A DNA stretch of 64,000 bases. Origin: Rhodoferax sp. (GTDB lineage Bacteria > Pseudomonadota > Gammaproteobacteria > Burkholderiales > Burkholderiaceae_C). Made by a program: the position numbers and the translations under genes. This document shows positions 1 through 8,896 of the stretch, piece after piece (position 1 is the first letter of the stretch; each line of letters opens with the position of its first letter). The notes beneath the pieces were generated by a model. It saw nothing but the letters and a program-made list of their open reading frames with translations, had not been told where the DNA came from and searched no databases. The stretch lies in assembly GCF_028715765.1 (NCBI RefSeq), contig NZ_JAQURE010000005.1, forward strand, positions 1 to 64,000, read 5' to 3'.

Positions 1-819
<819 letters not shown>

Positions 820-839
820 GTCGTCCGTCACCTGCGCAC

Positions 840-1832
840 ATGACGCACCCGCCGCACCACCTGCACGACTCAGGCTACAAATTTTTGTTCTCACACGCTG
901 ACCTGGTGCGTGAGCTGCTTGAAGTTTTTGCCCCGCCGGGGCTGACCGAACTGCTGGACTACAGCACCCTGCGCCCGCAGCCGGGCAGCTTCATCACCCC
1001 GGCCATGAAAAAGCGTGAGGACGACATCGTCTGGTCTATTGAACTCCAAGGCCAGCGCATCTACCTGTATCTGCTGCTTGAATTTCAGTCTTCCATTGAC
1101 CACGGCATGCCGGTGCGCATGATGCAATACGTGGCCGCTTTGTACGACCACCTGGTGCGCAGCAAAGTGGTCAACCTGGCCGATGGCCTGCCCCCAGTGC
1201 TGCCCATCGTGCTCTACAACGGCAACGCCCGCTGGACTGGAAGCCCTGAAGTTTTTGAGCTGATACAGCCCCACCCCCAAGTGCTGACCGAATTCCAACC
1301 CCGCCTGAAATTCTGGCTGCTTGATGAAGGCCGATTCAGCGCTGACTACCTTGACGGCTTGCAGCGCGTCATGGCTGCCATCTTTCGCATGGAGCACAGC
1401 CAAGACACCGACGAAGTCATCGCTGCCATACGCTACCTGGGCCGTGCGGTGGCAAAATCACCTTTCAAACAAACCATAGACCGGGCGGTGATGCAGTGGA
1501 TGCACTACCGCCTGAACGCCAAAATGCCTGGCTTGGTGATGCCCGGCATGGATGATCTACTCAAAGGAAGTGACATGATTGAAGAAAACGTAGACAAATG
1601 GCGTGCCAAGGCAATGGCAGAAGGCGCCTTGCTTGGCAGGCTTGAAGGGAAGCTTGAAGGCAAGCATGAAGCCAACGTCACGATGCTTGAAAAATTTTTA
1701 ATGAAACGCTTTGGCCCACTCAGCCTCAGTACCCATGCTCGCTTGCGGGCAGCATCTGAAGAGCAACTGCAAACCTGGGCTGACCGCATTCTTGACGCCC
1801 ACAGCCTGGCAGAAGTTTTCAGCGACCATTGA
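840..1832 (+). CDS. Rpn/YhgA-like PD-(D/E)XK nuclease-type protein with C-terminal DUF4351-like tail
   Basis: The 330-residue protein resembles the Rpn (recombination-promoting nuclease)/YhgA-like family, formerly called putative transposases. The N-terminal half has the PD-(D/E)XK layout: an acidic cluster at residues 60-62, then E81-F-Q83 on a hydrophobic strand (IYLYLLLEFQSS). A linker rich in Leu-Glu-Gly repeats (about residues 260-280) leads to a helical C-terminus like DUF4351. Family members cut DNA weakly and are often linked with phase variation or mobile DNA; the role here is unknown. It starts 20 nt after argG, and its last 14 nt overlap the convergent Sel1 gene. No inverted repeats are seen, so it is not an insertion sequence. 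Confidence 0.8.
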   Translation: MTHPPHHLHDSGYKFLFSHADLVRELLEVFAPPGLTELLDYSTLRPQPGSFITPAMKKREDDIVWSIELQGQRIYLYLLLEFQSSIDHGMPVRMMQYVAALYDHLVRSKVVNLADGLPPVLPIVLYNGNARWTGSPEVFELIQPHPQVLTEFQPRLKFWLLDEGRFSADYLDGLQRVMAAIFRMEHSQDTDEVIAAIRYLGRAVAKSPFKQTIDRAVMQWMHYRLNAKMPGLVMPGMDDLLKGSDMIEENVDKWRAKAMAEGALLGRLEGKLEGKHEANVTMLEKFLMKRFGPLSLSTHARLRAASEEQLQTWADRILDAHSLAEVFSDH

Positions 1833-2322
1833 CGGCGGCGGAACACCCAGCACGCGCCCCGATCAACGCCTTCATCAGCCTCTGCGCAATCACATGGCCC
1901 AGCGCAGCGGCCTTGGCCACCCACATCAGCCCTAAGTTTTCATCCGCAGCTACACCTTTGCCGTTGAGGTGGCAGTGCCCCAGCCATTGCATGGCGTCGG
2001 GGTGGTTTTGCTGGGCTGCCAGCCCGAACCAATAGACGGCCGCCGGGTATTTTTCTGACATCAAAAAAAGTTGCCCCAAGTCATCTTGTGCTTCGGCGTG
2101 GCCAGCATCAGCCAGCACGACCATTTGTTTGTCTTCTGGCGCAAGGCGCACACAGATGTGCGGTGCCACCTCAGACCATAAAAGCATGGCACGACCCCGT
2201 GCATCATCAGCCAACCGCGTGAATTCGCCTTTGGCAATGCGCCGACGCCAAGTGCTCTTGCTTGTTTCAGTGATGGCACAAACCGTGTCAAGGCTCAGGC
2301 GTGTGGGCTGGGTGTCAGTCAT
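1819..2322 (-). CDS. Sel1-repeat protein with N-terminal DNA-binding-like segment
   Basis: The 167-residue protein has a C-terminal Sel1/TPR-like region (motifs AEAQDDLGQLF, AAVYWFGLAAQ, DAMQWLGHCHLNGKGVA, AAALGHVIAQ), a fold for protein-protein contacts. The N-terminal 40 residues (TRLSLDTVCAITETSKSTWRRRI) look like a small helix-turn-helix, so a regulatory or adaptor role is possible but not shown. I chose ATG at 2322 over an in-frame start at 2367 because the longer form adds an unconvincing Cys/Pro-rich leader. Its 3' end overlaps the Rpn-like gene tail-to-tail by 14 nt. Confidence 0.7.
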   Translation of the reverse strand: MTDTQPTRLSLDTVCAITETSKSTWRRRIAKGEFTRLADDARGRAMLLWSEVAPHICVRLAPEDKQMVVLADAGHAEAQDDLGQLFLMSEKYPAAVYWFGLAAQQNHPDAMQWLGHCHLNGKGVAADENLGLMWVAKAAALGHVIAQRLMKALIGARAGCSAAVNGR

Positions 2323-2495
2323 GACTGAAGGATAGCATTGCGCAGTGCTGCAAGGTGCCAGCGGCACTAGAAACCGAGTGTCAAATCACTTGTGGCACCT
2401 GAAACAGCGTGTCAACCAAAACACATTCAGGCTGTGACCACGGGAAATACCCCCCAAACAGGTGGAAAATCCTTGGGTGGTGGCTTTTTTAAGGC

Positions 2496-2511
2496 TGGCA
2501 CGGAAACTGCT
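2496..2511 (+). promoter_or_regulatory. Sigma-54 (RpoN) -24/-12 promoter of pilA
   Basis: The sequence TGGCACGGAAACTGCT matches the RpoN consensus TGGCAC-N5-TTGCW, with the GG and GC dinucleotides separated by exactly 10 bases. It lies about 50 bases before the pilA start codon. Type IV pilin genes in Pseudomonas and many betaproteobacteria are known to use sigma-54 with PilR as activator. Activator-site assignment was not attempted. Confidence 0.85.
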
Positions 2512-2561
2512 ACTAATTTAACGGTTTCGTTGTTTTTATTCTTAACTTTTTGGAGCTCACT

Positions 2562-2984
2562 ATGAAGCGTTCTATGCAAAAGGGTTTTACCCTGATCGAG
2601 TTGATGATCGTCGTGGCGATCATTGGTATTTTGGCCGCGGTGGCTTTGCCGGCTTATCAGGATTACACGGTGCGTGCAAAGGTTACCGAAGTTATTCTGG
2701 CTGCATCTGGTGGGAAAGTTGCTGTTGCTGAGTTTTACCAAGTAAATGGGGCGTTTCCAGCATCTACCTCATTGACAATAAACACTCAATCTACTACCAA
2801 CGTAGCTAGTGTTACACAAGCTTCTGGTGTAATCACAGCTACTGCCTCTACTACAGGTATTTCTCAATTGACATCTTCTACCAATACGATAACGTTAACC
2901 CCAACTGATGCTGGCGGTGGTGTTTTGAATTGGGCTTGCTCGGGAACCATTTTAGAAAAATATCGGCCATCAAGCTGCAAGTAA
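2562..2984 (+). CDS. pilA: Type IV major pilin (prepilin) PilA
   Basis: This 140-residue prepilin is the subunit of type IV pili, assembled at the inner membrane. It has a short positively charged leader (MKRSMQKG) cut by PilD after G8, then F9 and the class IVa signature [17 protein letters not shown] with the invariant Glu at mature position 5. C126 and C139 form the usual C-terminal disulfide (D-region) loop. The start ATG at 2562 has a GGAG Shine-Dalgarno six bases upstream; a TTG at 2550 is in frame but less likely. The last third is Thr/Ser-rich, as in many betaproteobacterial pilins. A sigma-54 promoter precedes it and a strong terminator follows. Confidence 0.96.
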   Translation: MKRSMQKGFTLIELMIVVAIIGILAAVALPAYQDYTVRAKVTEVILAASGGKVAVAEFYQVNGAFPASTSLTINTQSTTNVASVTQASGVITATASTTGISQLTSSTNTITLTPTDAGGGVLNWACSGTILEKYRPSSCK

Positions 2985-3020
2985 TATTCTAAATTCATAC
3001 AATCCGACTATTGTCGGCTA

Positions 3021-3056
3021 AAAGAAAAAGCCTCTTTTATAAGAGGCTTTTTCTTT
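3021..3056 (+). terminator. Rho-independent terminator after pilA
   Basis: A perfect 16-bp stem (AAAGAAAAAGCCTCTT, loop TTAT, AAGAGGCTTTTTCTTT) ends in T-rich sequence 36 bases after the pilA stop. The symmetric A/T tracts make it potentially active in both directions. It would separate abundant pilin mRNA from the next gene, which starts 28 bases later. Confidence 0.9.
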
Positions 3057-3083
3057 TATAAAATTCAATGTATACATATAAAT

Positions 3084-6000
3084 ATGAATAATAGATATAT
3101 ACGAGATTCAAAAAAAGCAACAAATATTTTTTTCTTGGCTTTAATATTTATTTCTATTAGTGCTTCTGTTGGCTTGACAAGTTGGCCTGGGCAGTTTTTG
3201 TATTCCTTTGCAGTTAATCCATCTCCAAAGGCATTTATTAATGCTTTTGGAGGCTATGCATTCCTGATTACCGTGATATTTTGGGGATCAATGCCAAGTA
3301 TATTTGCGCAACGCGTAATCATGCTGACTTGGCCAATTTCGACTTATTTCTTATGGAAAACACTACATAATGACATAGACATAGGGTGGTTTAGTGATGC
3401 TGAATTTGGGGTTGTTACTTTTTTGGCCGTAAGTATGGCTACACCATCTTTAATTTATTTATTATGGAGAGTTTTTAACAATAAAATTAACTCAGCTTCA
3501 CTCATTGAATCTAATCTTAGATGGTTATTACTTCTCATGGTAGTTTTTGCACTTGTGCCAAAATCTGCACTTGATTTAACAGTATCACTTCACCCATATA
3601 CCTACGATATTTATGCCTTGAAATTTGATGCATCCGCTGGATTAAATATAATCCCAATTATAAATCATTTGGTAGAAACCATTCCTGGACTACGGGAACT
3701 ACTGTGGCTTGCATATGGTACCACGCCGCTTGCTTTTCTTGCACTCTGTTTGAAACAACTTAAAGAACAAGAAAATTATCTCCCGAATGCATTATTGTTA
3801 TGGGTTGTAATAACATTATGCGCAATAATTTCATATCATTTTTTCCCAATTACTGGGCCAAAATATATTTTTGGCCCAAGTGAATATATTTCTAAATTAC
3901 GGGAACCTAACTTACTTCTTTTGGAGCTAACGACAGGTGTTGGCCCTAACCCACGTAACGGAATGCCATCGATGCACTTTGGCTGGATGTTTACTGCTAC
4001 AGTTATATGGTTGCAGTCTAAGACTACTTTTTTTTCTAAAATTGTAATGATAGCAATGACTTTATGCGTGTCATTGGCTACCTTGTATCTAGGTGAACAT
4101 TACGTCATAGATTTGATTGTTGCTGTGCCGTTCTCTCTTGCCGCAGTTGCATTAACAACCACTGGGGTAGCATTTTCAACATCTGAACGCTGGCGAACCG
4201 TGGCATTGGGATTTGGGTGCTGGCTAATCTGGGTGTTACTGTTACGCAACCAAATCACTTTTTTTATTGATTACCCATGGACCTGTTGGCTATTAATCGC
4301 GGGTACATTGTTAATTGTGGTGATGCAAACCAGTGCGATGTCCCGTTTCGATGTGTTGACAACAGACCTCATTGAACCGCACCACACACTGACAAAACAG
4401 CCGCAAGTCTTTGAATCACCCAGCTTGACTCAAAGAATGGGTCTGATGTTTTTTGCATCCGGCGCTGCTGCACTCATCTACCAAGTCCTTTTTGCCAAAG
4501 AGTTGGCGTTGGTATTTGGCAGTACCGCCACCGCCACTTTTACAGTCCTCGCAACCTTTTTGGGCGGTATGGCGATTGGTTCGCTACTTGGAGGGGTACT
4601 CGCAGCGCGTGTGACCCGCCCGATCGCTGCCTATGCCATGGTTGAACTGGCTATCGCGGGATTCTGCGTTTTGACCCCAACCCTGTTTGCAGCGTTACAA
4701 GGAGCTTATGTTTTTCTTGCCGCAGATGTACCACCGGCATCGCCGACTCTGGTGATGCTGCGAGTGGCCTTGGGTGCCAGCGTGTTGCTGGTACCGACGG
4801 TACTGATGGGTATCACATTGCCCTTGCTGGCACAGGCACTCAACCCGAGTGGCCACCATTTGGGTGGATCGGTCGCGTGGCTGTATGCATGCAATACAGC
4901 GGGCGCCGCCTTAGGTGCCATTTTGACCAGCTATCTGGTGATCCCATTGGTTGGTGCGCACTCCACAACGCTCATTGCAGCCATGATGAATCTGCTGGTG
5001 GCGTTGGGTGCACTGGAACTGGCCAAGCGCTCTGCGGTGATGCTTGAGTTGCCGACCGGCGTAACAGCCTTTGGCAACCATGAGATCAACCAGTCCACCC
5101 AGCTTGGTGGCCGCTGGGTGCTTGCTGGTGCCTGGCTGGCACTGGGCGTGGGCGGGGTTTTGTCACTGGGTCTGGAGGTGGTTTATGTGCATCTGTTGTC
5201 CATCGTGGCGGGCAACAGTGTTTATGCGTTTGGTTTGATGTTGGCGACTTTTTTGGTCGGGCTGGCATTAGGTGGTGAGGCAGGGCGCAGACTGCTGGCT
5301 TGCGCCAAGGCTGACCGCGCTGCCTGGCTGGCGCTGTCGCAATTGGGCTTGGCAGCAGCAGTGGCACTGGGGGCGTGGGGGTGGGACATGATTCCGGCTT
5401 ACTTCGCCAGTTTTGCTGGCTATCCACTGGTGACCTCGTTTCAGTCGCGCGAAGCGGTGCGTGCCATCGTTTGTGCACTGGTCATGATTCCGCCCACGGT
5501 CTGCATCGGGCTGAGTTACACCCTGGCCATGGATTTGGCTACCACGGCTACCCGTCGGCGCGGTATCACCATGCTTGGGTGGAGTGCCGCGATCAACACC
5601 TTTGGCAATATCGTAGGGGTATTGTTGTTTGGTTTTGTGTTGTTGCCCTGGTTGGGTGGGCTGATCACGGCAAAAATCATTGCCGTGAGCGCGATGTGTA
5701 TCGCAGCGGTGGTAGCAACATCAATTGCTTCAAGCCAGACACAACGCTGGGTTGGCATGAGTGCGGTTGTTGTCGCCTTGCTGGTCTGGCTGAGCCCGAC
5801 ACGCTTGGATTATGAGATGCTCAGCAGCGGTGCCAATGTGTACTTTGCGCCCCAAAACTGGGGCAAGGTGATTGACCACGCAGAAAGCATTGACGGTGGT
5901 TTGACCACAGTAACTCGCAGCGGAGATGGCGAGCAAAAGATAACAACGCTGCTGACCAATGGCAAGTTTCAGGGTAACGATGCCAGCAAGGGCGAGGTTC

Positions 6001-6833
6001 AGGCACAGATTGGGTTTGCCGCGCTGCCGCTGCTGCACCAAGATCACCGCGATAACGCCTTGGTCATTGGCTACGGTACGGGTGCCACCAGTAGAGTGTT
6101 TCACGACGCAGGTTTCGGACATATTGATATTGCTGAGCTAAGCCGGGATGTTGTCACACTCTCTGACACTTATTTTCCTGACATCAACAGGCGGGTGTCT
6201 GGCTTGCCGGGTGTCCAGACACATATTACGGATGGACGAAACTTTTTGCTCCTGACACGTAGAAACTACGATGTGATCAGCATTGAAATTACTTCCATTT
6301 GGTTTGCAGGGGCGGCATCACTTTACAACCGTGAGTTTTATCAGTTAGCACGATCCAAGTTACGGCATGATGGGGTGTTGCAGCAGTGGGTTCAATTGCA
6401 CCATATGGCTCCAACTGACTTATTGACGATTATTGGCACATTGCGTAGCGAGTTTACTTACGTCTCGTTGTATGTTGTTGGGGGACAGGGTATATTGATT
6501 GCTACAAATGATGCGGCAAAAAATAAACCTTCATCACACACCATCACAGCGCTAGACACCTTAGTAAGGCTGCAGCCAGTGCGTGAACTGGCCGGGCGCA
6601 CATTTGCCAATATTGCTGACGACTTGTTACTGACACCTGCGCAAGTGGACGTGTTTTTGAACCGGGTGGGTATCGACCAATCGCTGTGGATTTCGACTGA
6701 CAATAATTTGAGACTGGAATATAGTAGGCCCAAGGCAAACGCCTCACCACCCGATAGATCATTTCAGATTAACATGAAATTATTAACATCAATAACAGAT
6801 ACTCCAGAATTGATTGGTAGTAAGTTAAAATAA
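3084..6833 (+). CDS. Fused PAP2-like / MFS-like / spermidine-synthase-like membrane protein
   Basis: This 1249-residue multispanning membrane protein has three parts. Residues 1-370 are hydrophobic with a PAP2-like active site: P295-S-M-H298 and GEH339YVID343, like lipid phosphatases and inositol-phosphorylceramide synthases. Residues about 440-940 are the membrane region of 'fused MFS/spermidine synthase' proteins (GAAALIYQVLFAKEL, FLGGMAIGSLLGG). Residues about 950-1190 are an aminopropyltransferase-like Rossmann domain with LVIGYGTGATSR near 993. Its catalytic-site motif is unusual: near 1064 it reads DVISIEITSIWFAG, where family members usually have D/E-x-P-S-N-P-W. True spermidine synthesis is therefore doubtful. 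DNA to about 4150 is strikingly A/T-rich, then changes to normal composition. It sits between pilA and a pilin accessory gene, so pilin modification is a plausible but unproven role. No clear Shine-Dalgarno precedes the ATG. Confidence 0.8.
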   Translation: MNNRYIRDSKKATNIFFLALIFISISASVGLTSWPGQFLYSFAVNPSPKAFINAFGGYAFLITVIFWGSMPSIFAQRVIMLTWPISTYFLWKTLHNDIDIGWFSDAEFGVVTFLAVSMATPSLIYLLWRVFNNKINSASLIESNLRWLLLLMVVFALVPKSALDLTVSLHPYTYDIYALKFDASAGLNIIPIINHLVETIPGLRELLWLAYGTTPLAFLALCLKQLKEQENYLPNALLLWVVITLCAIISYHFFPITGPKYIFGPSEYISKLREPNLLLLELTTGVGPNPRNGMPSMHFGWMFTATVIWLQSKTTFFSKIVMIAMTLCVSLATLYLGEHYVIDLIVAVPFSLAAVALTTTGVAFSTSERWRTVALGFGCWLIWVLLLRNQITFFIDYPWTCWLLIAGTLLIVVMQTSAMSRFDVLTTDLIEPHHTLTKQPQVFESPSLTQRMGLMFFASGAAALIYQVLFAKELALVFGSTATATFTVLATFLGGMAIGSLLGGVLAARVTRPIAAYAMVELAIAGFCVLTPTLFAALQGAYVFLAADVPPASPTLVMLRVALGASVLLVPTVLMGITLPLLAQALNPSGHHLGGSVAWLYACNTAGAALGAILTSYLVIPLVGAHSTTLIAAMMNLLVALGALELAKRSAVMLELPTGVTAFGNHEINQSTQLGGRWVLAGAWLALGVGGVLSLGLEVVYVHLLSIVAGNSVYAFGLMLATFLVGLALGGEAGRRLLACAKADRAAWLALSQLGLAAAVALGAWGWDMIPAYFASFAGYPLVTSFQSREAVRAIVCALVMIPPTVCIGLSYTLAMDLATTATRRRGITMLGWSAAINTFGNIVGVLLFGFVLLPWLGGLITAKIIAVSAMCIAAVVATSIASSQTQRWVGMSAVVVALLVWLSPTRLDYEMLSSGANVYFAPQNWGKVIDHAESIDGGLTTVTRSGDGEQKITTLLTNGKFQGNDASKGEVQAQIGFAALPLLHQDHRDNALVIGYGTGATSRVFHDAGFGHIDIAELSRDVVTLSDTYFPDINRRVSGLPGVQTHITDGRNFLLLTRRNYDVISIEITSIWFAGAASLYNREFYQLARSKLRHDGVLQQWVQLHHMAPTDLLTIIGTLRSEFTYVSLYVVGGQGILIATNDAAKNKPSSHTITALDTLVRLQPVRELAGRTFANIADDLLLTPAQVDVFLNRVGIDQSLWISTDNNLRLEYSRPKANASPPDRSFQINMKLLTSITDTPELIGSKLK

Positions 6834-6903
6834 GTAAAAACAATAAATTAGACATATATCCACAATCGGGACAGGTGAAACAGCTTTACGACCTGGCAAA
6901 ACC

Positions 6904-7665
6904 ATGAACTTAATTTGGAAAGACCGCTTCAAGGCCAGCGGTATACATTTAGGCCTTAGTATCGCCATTGCACTTTTTTCTGCAGCATTGGTGTTTGGAC
7001 TTTGGTATCCCTACCCCTACCGCGAAATATCGGGTGGCCGTGAGTTGTTTCTGATTGTGGTCTCAGTGGATGTCATTCTTGGCCCTTTGATCACCTTGGC
7101 TGTTTTTAACCGCTCTAAGCCATTGCAGATATTGCGGCGCGATTTGGCTGTTGTCGTCCTGATCCAGCTAGGTGCACTGAGCTACGGAGTGTGGACAGTG
7201 GCGGTGGCGCGGCCAGTACATCTGGTGTTTGAGTATGACCGTTTTAGTGTCGTCCACGCGATTGATATTGCGCCCGAGTTGCTGGCCAAAGTACCTACCG
7301 GGATCGATGCCACGCCACTGCTTGGTCCGAGTTTGTTATCACTGCGGCCGTTCCGTGATTCTGGGGAGCAGGCAGATGCCACCCTGTTGGCGCTGAACGG
7401 CTTGTCGCTCAGTGCCCGTCCAGATTTATGGCAACCTTATGCGTCCGCCAAATCACAGGTGTTGCAGGCAGCCAAACCAGTAGCCAACTTGAAAACCCGT
7501 TTTGTCGGGCAGGCCGCGGCTATTGATGCAGCAGTAGCAAGTACCGGACGCCAAGCAGAGACGCTACGCTATGTGCCCTTGGTCGGGCGAAAGTCATTTT
7601 GGACAGTGTTTCTTGACCCGATAACTGCCGAGGTTGTAGCGTTCATGCCTTTGGATTCTTTCTGA
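6904..7665 (+). CDS. TfpX/TfpZ-family type IV pilin accessory protein
   Basis: The 253-residue inner-membrane protein matches the TfpX/TfpZ family of pilin-specific accessory proteins encoded next to pilin genes. Seen here are three N-terminal membrane helices (about residues 14-34, 48-68 and 78-100), the family signature W34YPYPYREISGGRE47, and VDVILGPLITL. A soluble domain follows. Known members (Pseudomonas TfpX, TfpY, TfpZ) are needed for efficient assembly or stability of their cognate pilin. It lies 70 bases after the fusion gene, on the same strand. I keep no gene symbol because the subfamily cannot be told by eye. Confidence 0.88.
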   Translation: MNLIWKDRFKASGIHLGLSIAIALFSAALVFGLWYPYPYREISGGRELFLIVVSVDVILGPLITLAVFNRSKPLQILRRDLAVVVLIQLGALSYGVWTVAVARPVHLVFEYDRFSVVHAIDIAPELLAKVPTGIDATPLLGPSLLSLRPFRDSGEQADATLLALNGLSLSARPDLWQPYASAKSQVLQAAKPVANLKTRFVGQAAAIDAAVASTGRQAETLRYVPLVGRKSFWTVFLDPITAEVVAFMPLDSF

Positions 7666-7972
7666 TAACTGGCCTTTTTTACACTTGGCATTTCCGGCAA
7701 ATGACACCTTCAAAGGTGTCCCATCGGGCAGACATCAGGCGCAGCCAGACCGTCAATGCCGCGTTCTGCCGGCTGGCTGATGCAACCGTACTTTGCCTGA
7801 CAGTCCTCCAAATTCCACGCCCGTTGCAAGTTGTCGTGAGGTAATCGGGGCAGATTCCAATTCCCCCCCTGAACTCAAAGCTGCGCCGCCAAAGAAGCAT
7901 AAAAGCACGCGATTTCAGTATCCAAAGTCACTTGAATCCAGTGGCTTGGGGCTGTTGGTTTTATATATCATT

Positions 7973-8020
7973 TAGGCCACTATAGCTTACAGAATAAGCG
8001 TAAGCAGCTATTAATTTTAT
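7973..8020 (-). repeat. Short palindromic repeat copy (ATAGCTGCT family)
   Basis: Read on the minus strand, this copy contains ATAGCTGCTTACGCTTATTC followed by AAGCTATAGTGGCCTAAAT. It matches the family consensus seen at 18896, 39085 and 58461 and can fold into a hairpin. Confidence 0.65.
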
Positions 8021-8104
8021 TTATCTGAAGTAGCATCACTTGCCACCCTGCAAGGTGGCGAAGGACAAGCTGCCAGACAACCAAACAACCAGCCCTCATC
8101 CCAG

Positions 8105-8125
8105 CCTTCCCCCAGCGGGGGAAGG
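8105..8125. repeat. Perfect 9-bp inverted repeat (REP-like hairpin)
   Basis: CCTTCCCCC, loop AGC, GGGGGAAGG. It is preceded by CCCTCATCCCAG, a combination typical of REP-like intergenic hairpins in betaproteobacteria. A weaker hairpin, GCCACC-ctgcaa-GGTGGC, lies just upstream at 8042-8059. No T tract follows, so it is not an obvious terminator. Confidence 0.6.
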
Positions 8126-8183
8126 AGCGATTCCCAAGCCAGCCTGACCCATGCGGCGCCGACATCAAGTGCATGGTATTTTG

Positions 8184-8195
8184 TACATCCATGTA
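8184..8195 (+). promoter_or_regulatory. Candidate VapB operator palindrome
   Basis: TACAT-CC-ATGTA is a perfect short inverted repeat 57 bases before the vapB start codon, in an A/T-rich promoter stretch. It is also framed by TTGTA and TACAA. VapB proteins usually bind such palindromes to repress their own operon. The assignment is inferred from position and symmetry only. Confidence 0.5.
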
Positions 8196-8252
8196 TTTAC
8201 AATAAGCTTTGTTTTGCAGTACTTTGCATATTCTTCACTTCAAGGAGGGCGT

Positions 8253-8489
8253 ATGGCAACTACAAAAATTTTTAAAAACGGCAACTCTCAGGCGGTGCGA
8301 ATCCCGGCAGAGCTGGCTTACAGCACGTGGGACATCGACTTGGTGATTGAGCGCGACGGCGATGAATTGCGCATTCGCCCGGCGCATCGGCGTATGGGGG
8401 ATGTTTTGGGTAAGCTCGCCCGGTTCTCACCCAACTTCATGGTCGAAGGTCGCGGCAGCAACATGGAAGGTGAGCGCGAAGCCCTATGA
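8253..8489 (+). CDS. vapB: VapB-type antitoxin (AbrB/SpoVT fold)
   Basis: The 78-residue protein starts with the swapped-hairpin DNA-binding signature of VapB/MazE antitoxins (ATTKIFKNGNSQAVRIPAEL). Its C-terminus is the flexible tail expected to wrap VapC. ATG at 8253 is preceded by a very strong Shine-Dalgarno (AAGGAGGG, 8242-8249), so the upstream in-frame start at 8151 is rejected. The gene overlaps vapC by 4 nt (ATGA), the usual coupling that keeps antitoxin in excess. It should bind and autoregulate its own promoter. Confidence 0.9.
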   Translation: MATTKIFKNGNSQAVRIPAELAYSTWDIDLVIERDGDELRIRPAHRRMGDVLGKLARFSPNFMVEGRGSNMEGEREAL

Positions 8490-8896
8490 AACCCAAGTAC
8501 ATGCTTGACACCAACATCTGCATCTACTTGATGAAACATCAGCCGGTTGAGGTTAAAGAGCGGTTCGATCAATGTTTTGTTGGCGAAGTGGTGATTTCTG
8601 CCATTACCTTGGCCGAGCTTGAATACGCGGTGACTTGTTCTGGGGACAGGGCCGTATCCAACCGGGCGCAGTTGATCAGTTTTTTAGAAGATGTCCCGGT
8701 TGTGGCCTTTGAAGCCGCTGCAGCCAAAGCCTACGGTTCTGCCCGCTATGCCAATCAGGCGCGTAGCCGTGACGCATTGGACAAATTGATTGCCGCTCAC
8801 GCCCTCTCACTGGGTGTGACGCTGGTGACCAACAACGAGGCCGATTTTGCTGCCTACCCTGGACTTGCAGTTGAGAATTGGGTTAACCGACACTGA
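8486..8896 (+). CDS. vapC: VapC-type PIN-domain ribonuclease toxin
   Basis: This 136-residue PIN-domain protein is the toxin partner of VapB. The metal-binding acidic residues are visible: D8 (MLDTNICIYL), E44 (LAELEY), D99 (LDKLIAAHAL) and D120, with the conserved VTNNEADF at the end. Known VapC toxins cut initiator tRNA or rRNA; the target here is not predictable. It starts inside vapB by a 4-nt overlap, and its 3' end overlaps the convergent response regulator by 14 nt. All key residues are intact, so the toxin is probably active. Confidence 0.9.
   Translation: MKPKYMLDTNICIYLMKHQPVEVKERFDQCFVGEVVISAITLAELEYAVTCSGDRAVSNRAQLISFLEDVPVVAFEAAAAKAYGSARYANQARSRDALDKLIAAHALSLGVTLVTNNEADFAAYPGLAVENWVNRH

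Larger units (their letters stand above)
7666..8252. other. 587-bp noncoding region between pilin locus and vapBC
   Basis: I find no convincing gene here; short open frames have neither start signals nor family motifs. It holds a small hairpin (GACACC-ttcaaa-GGTGTC, 7703-7720), a copy of the short palindromic repeat (7973-8020), two further hairpins (8042-8059 and 8105-8125) and the vapBC promoter/operator region near its right end. Confidence 0.6.

Noticed and set aside
840-1832. Rpn-like gene as an insertion-sequence transposase
   Set aside because: No terminal inverted repeats or target-site duplication are visible, and the family is now regarded as nucleases rather than classical transposases.
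7679-7900. Possible small gene or transposase remnant after the pilin locus
   Set aside because: No alignable transposase motif is seen in any frame and a simple hairpin runs through it.
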